Assembly (NCBI GenBank): GCA_964446745.1
Contig: CAYURR010000057.1
Location: forward strand, 1-15,852
Direction: 5' to 3'
Length of the DNA: 15,852 bases
Origin: CAYURR01 sp964446745
GTDB lineage: Bacteria; Bacillota; Clostridia; Lachnospirales; WQUN01
The position numbers and the translations under genes were made by a program. Shown here one piece after another: positions 8,009 to 13,957 of this stretch. Each line of letters starts with the position of its first letter. Within the stretch, counting starts at the first letter, position 1. The notes below the pieces were generated by a model. It was not told the DNA's origin. It saw nothing but the letters and a program-made list of their open reading frames with translations, and ran no database searches.

Positions 8009-8896
8009 TTATTTACTGTCTATGCAATTTACAAAATTTTGTGCGGCGTAGCTCATCGAAACACCGCTCAGATGTACGATGCCGATGTTGCGCGGCGGTA
8101 TAGCGGGTGTGACCGGGATCGTAAACAAAGTATCGTTGTCGGCATCTACAAACTCCTTTATCACAAAGGCCAAGCCCATGTTAATAGATGCGAACTGGAC
8201 GAGTAACTCGCTGCTGCCGAGTTCGACAGACGGGTTAAAGCAGATGCCGTGCTTCTGAGCGATACTGTCTAAATACTGTCTTGTCTTGCTGTCGTTTTCG
8301 AGCATCAAGAGCGGATAGTTTTTTAGATCGTATATGCTGATGCCGGTCTTTGACAGATATGCGTACTTGGAGCCGCCGATCAATATATCATGTATCCTTT
8401 TGCATGGGGTCACAGAGATGATCGGATCCTCCTGTATTGGTAGATTTACAAAGCCGATATCGACGATCCCGTTCTTTAATAGCTTGATCGTTTCAAAAGA
8501 GGTGCGATTTGTAACCTTTATGTTTATGTTCGGATAGTTCGTGACAAAGCTCTCTATGTATGGCATCAGATATTTACTGATGATCGTATCGCTCGCACCT
8601 ATCCGGACCTCTCCGAGCTCCATATCGGCCATCTTGCTATATTTATGCTCGGCGGTCTCAATCAGACACATGGCCTGCTGCAGATATTCGTAAAGCACAG
8701 AGCCCTCGGGAGTGGGCTTTATACCCTTTGGCGAGCGTATCAAAAGCGTCTTACCCATACGATCCTCGAGCTGCCTTATTGCCATGCTTACAGCTGGTTG
8801 GGAAATAAACAGTTCCTTTGCGGCCACAGACATATTTCCAGTATGTATAACCTTACAGAATATTTTATATAGATCATATGATACATCTATAACCAC
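8009..8896 (-). CDS. LysR-family transcriptional regulator
   Basis: A 295-residue protein of standard LysR size. The N-terminal winged helix-turn-helix is clear: YKIFCKVIHTGNMSVAAKEL (10-29), then FISQPAVSMAIRQLEDRMGK (30-49), LLIRSPKGIKPTPEG (51-65). A linker helix follows, then the two-lobed effector-binding domain from about residue 90 (GEVRIGASDTIISKYLMP). The start is GTG at 8896, preceded by GGAGG (8906-8910) with 9 nt spacing. It is first in the gene train and 33 nt before nagB, so it may sense a metabolite linked to nagB or regulate its own operon; unlike the usual layout, it is not divergent from its neighbour. The effector cannot be read from the sequence. A 15-bp palindrome at 8956-8970 just above its -35 box is a candidate binding site. 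Confidence 0.9.
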   Translation of the reverse strand: MVIDVSYDLYKIFCKVIHTGNMSVAAKELFISQPAVSMAIRQLEDRMGKTLLIRSPKGIKPTPEGSVLYEYLQQAMCLIETAEHKYSKMADMELGEVRIGASDTIISKYLMPYIESFVTNYPNINIKVTNRTSFETIKLLKNGIVDIGFVNLPIQEDPIISVTPCKRIHDILIGGSKYAYLSKTGISIYDLKNYPLLMLENDSKTRQYLDSIAQKHGICFNPSVELGSSELLVQFASINMGLAFVIKEFVDADNDTLFTIPVTPAIPPRNIGIVHLSGVSMSYAAQNFVNCIDSK

Positions 8897-8921
8897 AATA
8901 CTCAGCCTCCAGACTGGTTAT

Positions 8922-8950
8922 ATTGTATCTGTTTTACGCAAAGAATGCAA
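8922..8950 (-). promoter_or_regulatory. Sigma-A-type promoter for the lysR-nagB-sbcDC-GNAT-atpBD train
   Basis: On the minus strand TTGCAT (8950-8945) and TACAAT (8927-8922) are separated by 17 nt. The expected transcript start is near 8915, leaving a leader of about 20 nt that contains the GGAGG site of the regulator gene. This is the only strong promoter I could find ahead of the seven-gene train. Confidence 0.7.
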
Positions 8951-8955
8951 ATATC

Positions 8956-8970
8956 TATGATTGATTCATA
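8956..8970 (-). promoter_or_regulatory. Candidate regulator-binding palindrome upstream of the lysR-type gene
   Basis: TATGA-TTGAT-TCATA is a 5-bp perfect inverted repeat around 5 nt, ending 5 nt upstream of the -35 box. Its position, about -41 to -55 from the predicted start, fits a LysR-type site for autoregulation, although it does not match the classic T-N11-A spacing exactly. AT-rich palindromes of this size can occur by chance. Confidence 0.3.
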
Positions 8971-9008
8971 AAATATACTTATAACTTGTAATAATATGTT
9001 GGATTTTG

Positions 9009-9731
9009 TTATAACACGATCGTGTCAACGCATAATTTAAGTACAGAGCCGATAGACTCACGGATAACAAGATCGGCTTTGTCATCATACGCAGTAGCCG
9101 ATTTGTTGATGAGTACAAGGGTTTTTCCTCCAAAGTAGTTCAATAAACCAGAGGCCGGATATACGTTTAACGATGTGCCGCCAACGATCAACACCTCAGC
9201 CTCTGATATAGCTTGGGTAGCGTTATGCAGATCATCTGCGTTCAAGCCCTCCTCGTACAGGACTACATCCGGTTTGATGATGCCGCCGCATGCACAGATA
9301 GGGATATCAGTAGTGTTTATAATAGCCTCGATGTCATATGACATTCCGCATTGCATACATGAATTTCTGTGAACACTGCCATGCAGCTCGATTACATTAT
9401 TATTGCCTGCCTGTTGATGCAGTCCGTCGATATTCTGTGTCACAACTGCCCGGAGCTTGCCCGCCTGTTCGAGCATAGCAAGTGCGATGTGTGCGTCATT
9501 GGGTCTTGCGTCGAGGTAGAGCATCTTATCCCTATAGAAGTCGTAGAATTCTTTCGTATGTGTCATGAAGAAACTGTGCGACAGGATATGCTCTGGCGGG
9601 TATTTGTATTTGAGGTTATACAGTCCATCGGTACTACGAAAGTCAGGTATGCCGCTCTCGGTTGAGACACCCGCGCCGCCAAAGAATACAATGTTGTTTG
9701 ATAATAAGAGGATACGTTCGAACGCGACCAT
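9009..9731 (-). CDS. cobB: Sir2-family NAD-dependent protein deacylase
   Basis: A 240-residue bacterial sirtuin, which removes acetyl or related acyl groups from lysines while splitting NAD+ to nicotinamide and O-acyl-ADP-ribose. Motifs: NAD-binding FGGAGVSTESGIPDFRS (17-33), TQNIDGLH (98-105), catalytic histidine in ELHGS (H117), zinc ligands C125/C128 and C146/C148, IIKPDVVLYEEG (151-162) and VGGTSLNVYPASG (183-195). The second cysteine pair is C-x-C; the first is C-x-x-C. The ATG at 9731 follows AGGAGGA (complement of 9737-9743). It is transcribed alone and diverges from the PHP gene. I see no clear terminator after it, so some readthrough into the regulator operon is possible. The product is cytoplasmic. 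Typical targets such as acetyl-CoA synthetase are not in the window. Confidence 0.93.
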   Translation of the reverse strand: MVAFERILLLSNNIVFFGGAGVSTESGIPDFRSTDGLYNLKYKYPPEHILSHSFFMTHTKEFYDFYRDKMLYLDARPNDAHIALAMLEQAGKLRAVVTQNIDGLHQQAGNNNVIELHGSVHRNSCMQCGMSYDIEAIINTTDIPICACGGIIKPDVVLYEEGLNADDLHNATQAISEAEVLIVGGTSLNVYPASGLLNYFGGKTLVLINKSATAYDDKADLVIRESIGSVLKLCVDTIVL

Positions 9732-9757
9732 TATTTTCCTCCTCTCATGTAATGTGT

Positions 9758-9786
9758 TTGCATTAATATATCACGCTCTGTATAAT
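9758..9786 (+). promoter_or_regulatory. Promoter for the PHP phosphoesterase / OPA transporter pair
   Basis: TTGCAT (9758-9763), 17-nt spacer, TATAAT (9781-9786): a near-consensus sigma-A promoter. The start should lie near 9793, giving a leader of about 37 nt. A 5-bp inverted repeat TAATG/CATTA (9750-9754, 9761-9765) overlaps the -35 box and could be an operator. Confidence 0.75.
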
Positions 9787-9793
9787 TGTTCCA
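9765..9793 (-). promoter_or_regulatory. Possible promoter for the sirtuin gene
   Basis: On the minus strand an extended -10, TGATATATT (9773-9765), is preceded at 17 nt by a weak -35 TGGAAC (9793-9788). It overlaps the opposing PHP promoter: its -10 lies inside that promoter's spacer. The transcript would start near 9758 and include the AGGAGGA site before the sirtuin ATG. Confidence 0.4.
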
Positions 9794-9829
9794 TATTAAA
9801 GTAAAGCAACATAATACAAGGAGGCGTCC

Positions 9830-11125
9830 ATGAAGACAGAACTCGAATATTACGACATATATCCCAAAGTCGTAAAATCAGGCGAAAACACATGTGTCAC
9901 GGTAAAGCCGTTAGGTAGGCATGTCGCGTTTGAAGCCGGTTATAGCTACAAGATAAAGATAATGCCGCTCGATGAAAGCAAGGAGCCGGTCTATGACTAC
10001 GACACGATACACGTCGTACCTAACGAGAACGGCTGTCTGTCGTTTTTTTATACCTTTACGGGCGAGCAGGAATACTATATACGCATCTATCACGCGCATA
10101 AGGAAGATCGTACGGAATTGAGCGTGCAGGAACGCCGATTCAATCTGCACGTCTATGCGCTAAAGCCAGATATGTTTGAGCGCTTCCCGTACAGGGGTGA
10201 TCTGCATGCGCACAGCTTCCATTCGGACGGTAAGGAAGCGCCCGAGATCGTCGCTTCAAATTATCGCAAGCATGGCTTCGACTTCTTTGCGCAGACGGAT
10301 CACAGAAAGCTATTCCCGTCACTTGAGTGCATAGAGTTCTTTAAAGACAAACCTGTGGATTTTGTAATGTATACGGGCGAGGAGATACACGCTCCCGATT
10401 GCTTTGTGCATGTGGTCAATATCGGCAGTAAATACAGCGTGAACGAGATATTCCAAAAGGACCCGGACAAATACAGGGCCGAGGTTGAGGCCCTGATTCC
10501 GACACTGGATATACCCGAGGGCGTGAGCCCGTTTGTATATGCAGCATGCGTCTGGATATTCGAGCGTGTAAAGGAAGCCGGTGGCTTCTCGATATTCCCG
10601 CACCCGCATTGGCTCGCGGATGTGTTCCATGTGCCGATCAAGCTCGTAAACCTGTTATTCGAAAGAAAGCCGTTCGATGCGTTTGAGCTTCTGGGCGGTC
10701 AGGAGGTACATAGCAATAACCTACAGGTCGAGTATTACTATTCCGAGCTTGCAAAGGGCCACAATGTGCCGATCGTGGGTTCGAGTGACTCACATGGCAC
10801 GGTCAATCGTAACTGGTTTACATGGACCTCGACGATCGTGTTCTCAAAGGATCTTAAGCAAGAGAATGTATTCGACGCGATACGCGATGGGTATTCCGTT
10901 GCGGTAGAGCAATATCCGGGCGAGACCTACCGCGTACACGGCTCCTATCGTATGGTAAAGTTCGCGCGCTTCCTGTTGGAGGAGTATTTTCCGATACATG
11001 ATGCGCTCTGCTTTGAGGAAGGTCGATTGATGAAGGATCTGGTCTGCAACGAAGAGGGTGCGCTCGAGGCACTCGCGTTGTTCAAGGGTCGCGTGCCGAA
11101 GCTACTGCGGAAATACTGGGCGTAA
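9830..11125 (+). CDS. PHP-domain phosphoesterase with an extra N-terminal domain
   Basis: A 431-residue protein. Residues 1-115 look like a beta-rich domain I do not recognise. A PHP (polymerase and histidinol phosphatase) metal-dependent phosphoesterase domain follows from about 120: RGDLHAHSFHSDG (H126, H128, D133), FFAQTDHRK (D157, H158), MYTGEEIHAPDCFVHVVNIG (E184 or E185, H194), FPHPHW (H258, H260) and GSSDSHG (D320, H322). These supply the usual set of metal ligands, so the enzyme should be active. Substrate is unknown; characterised relatives act on histidinol phosphate, nucleotide or cyclic phosphates and phosphodiesters. No signal peptide is visible, so it should be cytoplasmic. The ATG follows AAGGAGG (9818-9824). 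An OPA-family transporter begins 9 nt after the stop, implying that the enzyme hydrolyses a phosphate ester brought in by it. Confidence 0.8.
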   Translation: MKTELEYYDIYPKVVKSGENTCVTVKPLGRHVAFEAGYSYKIKIMPLDESKEPVYDYDTIHVVPNENGCLSFFYTFTGEQEYYIRIYHAHKEDRTELSVQERRFNLHVYALKPDMFERFPYRGDLHAHSFHSDGKEAPEIVASNYRKHGFDFFAQTDHRKLFPSLECIEFFKDKPVDFVMYTGEEIHAPDCFVHVVNIGSKYSVNEIFQKDPDKYRAEVEALIPTLDIPEGVSPFVYAACVWIFERVKEAGGFSIFPHPHWLADVFHVPIKLVNLLFERKPFDAFELLGGQEVHSNNLQVEYYYSELAKGHNVPIVGSSDSHGTVNRNWFTWTSTIVFSKDLKQENVFDAIRDGYSVAVEQYPGETYRVHGSYRMVKFARFLLEEYFPIHDALCFEEGRLMKDLVCNEEGALEALALFKGRVPKLLRKYWA

Positions 11126-11134
11126 ACGCAGAGG

Positions 11135-12322
11135 ATGAAGAAACATATATTTTTGATGTGCTGGGGTGCATATGCTATAGCATACCTCGGCAGGGTAAAC
11201 TTCTCTGTTTCGATGCAGTCGCTGATGACGGCCTACGGCTTGGATACGCTAAAGCTCGGTATAATAGCGGGTGCGTTTTTCTGGGCTTATGCGATCGGAC
11301 AGTTAATAAATGGCAATATAGGTGATCGCGTAAACCCACGCTACTTTGTAGCACTCGGGCTCTGCGTGTCGGGGATCTTGAATGCGGTATTTGGTCTTGT
11401 GTCGGACTTTCGCATGCTCGTCGTACTGTGGGCGTTGAACGGTTTCTTTCAATCAATGCTCTGGGGTCCTATCGTACGTACACTCTCTATGCATACGAAA
11501 CCAGAACGCCGCACACTCGCAGCTACGCTACTGTCTACATCTATGGTCATCGGTTATTTCACGGCGTATATGTGCCTCGGACGTTTGATAGATAATTATC
11601 CGTCGTGGATATACTTGCTGCCCGGTATCGTGTTGTTTGCTATGGGGCTATTGTGGCTCTGTGTTATTCGAGTTGACACAAATTCCGCAGGGTCTGCGAC
11701 GGAACAGGTTGCGCGCAGCAGTAAGGCAGGCGGGTTCAAACAGTTCCTAGCCTTTCTGCGCAGCAGTAACCTGATATATTTTGTAGTAGCATGTATAATG
11801 CATGGTGTTATAAAGGAAACGATAGCTACATGGGGGCCGATGCTCGTTTCAAAAACGCAGAGCATCGAATACTCACGCGTGTTCATGTGGCTGTCGTTTA
11901 TACCGGTGATAAACTTCGCGGGCATATTATTCTCGGGCTGGTTAAACCACAGGATGAAGAACAACTTCCGCGTAGAGTTGATTGTGCTGTTCGGCTCGAC
12001 CGGTGTGTTTACGTTGATATTGACGGTGGCCTTGGGTCTGAACCCGCTGTTGTCTGTATTACTGCTCGGATTGATATCTGCTTCGCAATACGCGTTAAAC
12101 AGTATCGTTATGTCCGTATTGCCGCTGGATTTTGCGGCGCGCGGTTCAGTGTCGGGTGTGGCGGGGACGCTGGATTTCGCGGCGTATTTGGGTGCTGCGC
12201 TCTCGGGCCCGCTCGTCGGAGCGCTCGCTGTCGGCGGTAACTGGCGTACTGTTCTAATACTCGTAACGGTCGTTTCGGTATTGGGTATATTCAGCGTATA
12301 TATTGCCCGAAGGATTCATTGA
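11135..12322 (+). CDS. Major facilitator transporter, organophosphate:phosphate antiporter (OPA, GlpT/UhpT-like) family
   Basis: A 395-residue integral membrane protein with about twelve hydrophobic segments in two halves and a polar central loop (about 181-205). Features that point to OPA: AYLGRVNFSVSM (16-27), whose R20 aligns with the phosphate-binding Arg45 of GlpT, and NGFFQSMLWGPIVRTL (102-117), matching the GlpT loop NGWFQGMGWPP. In TM7, IKETIATWGP (226-235) places K227 where GlpT has Arg269. GVAGTLDFAAYLGAALSGP (341-359) matches the TM11 region. It probably exchanges a phosphate ester for inorganic phosphate. It is 9 nt downstream of the PHP phosphoesterase and shares its promoter. 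The GAGG before the ATG is almost adjacent to it, so translation likely depends on coupling. The gene is a little shorter than GlpT (about 450). Its 3' end contains the -35 box of the SCIFF promoter. Confidence 0.83.
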   Translation: MKKHIFLMCWGAYAIAYLGRVNFSVSMQSLMTAYGLDTLKLGIIAGAFFWAYAIGQLINGNIGDRVNPRYFVALGLCVSGILNAVFGLVSDFRMLVVLWALNGFFQSMLWGPIVRTLSMHTKPERRTLAATLLSTSMVIGYFTAYMCLGRLIDNYPSWIYLLPGIVLFAMGLLWLCVIRVDTNSAGSATEQVARSSKAGGFKQFLAFLRSSNLIYFVVACIMHGVIKETIATWGPMLVSKTQSIEYSRVFMWLSFIPVINFAGILFSGWLNHRMKNNFRVELIVLFGSTGVFTLILTVALGLNPLLSVLLLGLISASQYALNSIVMSVLPLDFAARGSVSGVAGTLDFAAYLGAALSGPLVGALAVGGNWRTVLILVTVVSVLGIFSVYIARRIH

Positions 12323-12331
12323 TGATATACT
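12303..12331 (+). promoter_or_regulatory. Promoter of the SCIFF precursor gene
   Basis: TTGCCC (12303-12308), 17-nt spacer, TATACT (12326-12331). The -35 and most of the spacer lie inside the last codons of the transporter gene. The predicted start near 12338 leaves a leader of about 15 nt carrying GAGGGGG (12341-12347), 7 nt before the precursor ATG. Confidence 0.6.
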
Positions 12332-12354
12332 CTATCCTGAGAGGGGGTAGAAAA

Positions 12355-12504
12355 ATGAAGCATATAAAGACAATCAACGGCGCGACATTGTCCGCCAACA
12401 CCGACCGTAGGATCGGTTGTGGTGAATGCCAGACATCCTGCCAATCGGCTTGCAAGACCTCTTGCACGATAGCCAATCAGGTTTGTGAGGCAACAAAGAA
12501 TTAA
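12355..12504 (+). CDS. SCIFF ranthipeptide precursor (six cysteines in forty-five residues)
   Basis: A 49-residue RiPP precursor. The leader MKHIKTINGATLSANTDRRI is followed by a core with six cysteines at 22, 25, 29, 33, 37 and 44 (CGECQTSCQSACKTSC, then TIANQVCEATKN). This is the SCIFF family, whose archetype is CteA of Clostridium thermocellum; the MKHIK opening and the CGECQTSCQSACKTSC block are nearly invariant. The adjacent radical SAM enzyme installs thioether links from cysteine sulfur to non-alpha carbons of acceptor residues, making a ranthipeptide. A Cys33-to-Thr38 link would have the same spacing as the one I recall for CteA. The GAGGGGG site with 7 nt spacing selects this ATG over an in-frame ATG at 12319 that overlaps the transporter stop. 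Biological role of SCIFF peptides is still poorly known. No export transporter or protease gene is adjacent. Confidence 0.95.
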   Translation: MKHIKTINGATLSANTDRRIGCGECQTSCQSACKTSCTIANQVCEATKN

Positions 12505-12506
12505 TT

Positions 12507-12541
12507 AAGAGGGGCGTGGCATTTTGCTAGCGCCTCTTTTT
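12507..12541 (+). terminator. Terminator-like hairpin between SCIFF precursor and maturase
   Basis: An imperfect stem pairs AAGAGGGGCG (12507-12516) with CGCCTCTTTT (12531-12540), including two G-T pairs. An inner TGGC/GCTA extension closes on loop ATTTT, and a run of T (12537-12541) follows. It begins 2 nt after the precursor stop. With no other promoter visible before the maturase, it most likely acts as a leaky terminator or as a 3'-end stabiliser giving more precursor than enzyme. Confidence 0.6.
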
Positions 12542-12544
12542 CAA

Positions 12545-12550
12545 AAGGAG
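12545..12550 (+). promoter_or_regulatory. Ribosome binding site deciding the maturase TTG start
   Basis: AAGGAG sits 8 nt before the TTG at 12559, with a further AAAGGGA between them. The family N-terminus MIH(K/R)F supports reading this TTG as the start. The site begins only 4 nt after the hairpin T-run. Confidence 0.7.
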
Positions 12551-12558
12551 AAAGGGAT

Positions 12559-13875
12559 TTGATACATAGATTTACAATAGGCGGTAAATATTTTGTGCTC
12601 GATGTGGAAAGCGGCGCAGTGCATGAGATCGATAACGCCGTATACACGGTTGTAGAGGATTTTGATAGGTGTGTCAGGCATGTGGCACGCGAGCAAATAA
12701 ATATAAATGCAGACGGCATGTCCCCGGAACAGGTCAAAGAATGTGTAGACGAGCTATATGAGTTGTATGATAACGGATTGTTGTGCATGGAGGCTTCGGT
12801 GGAGCCTGTGGAGATAGGCGAGCAGCATGTCAAGGCTCTGTGCTTGCATATTGCGCATGACTGCAACTTGAGCTGCGAGTACTGTTTTGCGGGCAAGGGT
12901 GATTATCACGGGGAGCGCTCGATGATGAGCATCGAGACTGGCAAGCGTGCGATTGATTTCCTGATAGCCTCGTCTGGTCCGAGGCGAAACCTCGAGGTGG
13001 ACTTCTTTGGCGGCGAGCCCACGATGAACATGGATGTGGTAAAGGGCATAACGGAATACGCGCGCTCAATCGAAAAGCAACACGGTAAGAATTTCCGGTT
13101 TACACTGACCACAAACGGGTTATTATTAGATGACGAGCTTACAGGCTTTATAAATACACAGATGCAGAATGTCGTGCTGTCGATAGACGGGCGCGAAGAG
13201 GTGCATAACCGAATGCGTAAAACCGTCAACGGTAAAGACAGCTATCAAATCGTGCTACAAAACAGCAAGCGGCTCGCCGAGAGTAGAGATCATCAAAACT
13301 ATTACGTCAGAGGGACATATACCCATTTCAATCCGGATTTTGCTGCAGATGTACTGCATATGGCGGACTTGGGATTTAAGCATATATCGGTGGAGCCTGT
13401 GGTCACAGACAGCGGCGAGGCATATTCGATCAAGCGCGAGGACATACCGCAGCTTCTTGAGGAATACGAGCGTCTCGCGATAGAAATGCAAAAACGCCGC
13501 GAGGCCGGAGCGGGCTTTAACTTCTTTCACTTCAATATAGACCTAAAGGGCGGGCCCTGTATCATAAAGCGCATAAAGGGCTGCGGAGCAGGCAGCGAAT
13601 ACCTCGCTGTAACGCCTGAGGGTGAGCTCTACCCGTGTCACCAGACGGTGGGTGATGAGTCATACCGGATGGGTAATGTGTATACAGGCATACAAAAGCA
13701 AGAGGTATCGGATAGATTTAACAAGACCGTACTCGAAAAGGCCCATTGCACAGATTGCTTTGCAAAGTATTATTGCAGCGGCGGTTGCGCGGCCAAAGAT
13801 TTCTATGAAATAAACTGCGAACTCATGCGCAAGCGCGTCGAGTGTGCGATATATCTGTTTGCTACGGCTCAATAA
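12559..13875 (+). CDS. Radical SAM SCIFF peptide maturase (thioether-forming, SPASM domain)
   Basis: A 438-residue radical SAM enzyme, the SCIFF maturase (CteB type). The N-terminal part (1-90, MIHRFTIGGKYFVLDVESGAVHEID) holds the region expected to bind the precursor leader. The radical SAM core has C102, C106 and C109 in HDCNLSCEYCFAGKG-like context (CX3CX2C) for the 4Fe-4S cluster that cleaves S-adenosylmethionine, DFFGGEP (148-154), and TTNGLLLDD (184-192). The C-terminal SPASM domain supplies ligands for two auxiliary clusters from C342, C360, C397, C400, C406, C410, C420 and C429, in CTDCFAKYYCSGGC and flanking segments. It joins cysteine sulfur to acceptor residues of the SCIFF core. 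The TTG start is supported by AAGGAG and by the family N-terminus. It lies 54 nt after the precursor, separated by a hairpin, and appears complete. Confidence 0.95.
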   Translation: MIHRFTIGGKYFVLDVESGAVHEIDNAVYTVVEDFDRCVRHVAREQININADGMSPEQVKECVDELYELYDNGLLCMEASVEPVEIGEQHVKALCLHIAHDCNLSCEYCFAGKGDYHGERSMMSIETGKRAIDFLIASSGPRRNLEVDFFGGEPTMNMDVVKGITEYARSIEKQHGKNFRFTLTTNGLLLDDELTGFINTQMQNVVLSIDGREEVHNRMRKTVNGKDSYQIVLQNSKRLAESRDHQNYYVRGTYTHFNPDFAADVLHMADLGFKHISVEPVVTDSGEAYSIKREDIPQLLEEYERLAIEMQKRREAGAGFNFFHFNIDLKGGPCIIKRIKGCGAGSEYLAVTPEGELYPCHQTVGDESYRMGNVYTGIQKQEVSDRFNKTVLEKAHCTDCFAKYYCSGGCAAKDFYEINCELMRKRVECAIYLFATAQ

Positions 13876-13894
13876 ATCTATAGTTAAATATTCA

Positions 13895-13922
13895 TTGCAA
13901 TAATCAGAAGATATGATAATAT
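13895..13922 (+). promoter_or_regulatory. Possible promoter of the HD-GYP gene
   Basis: TTGCAA (13895-13900) and TAATAT (13917-13922) are 16 nt apart, inside the ATGATAATATG block. This gives a leader of about 30 nt ending in the GGGGGGA site. No terminator is obvious between the maturase stop and this promoter, so some readthrough from the SCIFF genes is also possible. Confidence 0.45.
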
Positions 13923-13957
13923 GACAGTAGAGATCAATGCTTCATGGGGGGAATAAT

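Noticed and set aside
9014..9025. Perfect 12-bp palindrome ACACGATCGTGT
   Set aside because: It encodes the last residues of the sirtuin; the stem would be only 4 bp around GATC and no T-run follows, so it is neither a good terminator nor a convincing operator.
12319..12354. Upstream in-frame ATG adding 12 residues to the SCIFF precursor
   Set aside because: It overlaps the transporter stop and the -10 box and has no ribosome site, while GAGGGGG lies 7 nt before the ATG at 12355 and the family begins MKHIK.
13937..13957. Upstream in-frame ATG for the HD-GYP protein
   Set aside because: The GGGGGGA ribosome site would be inside the coding sequence; the ATG at 13958 is properly spaced from it.
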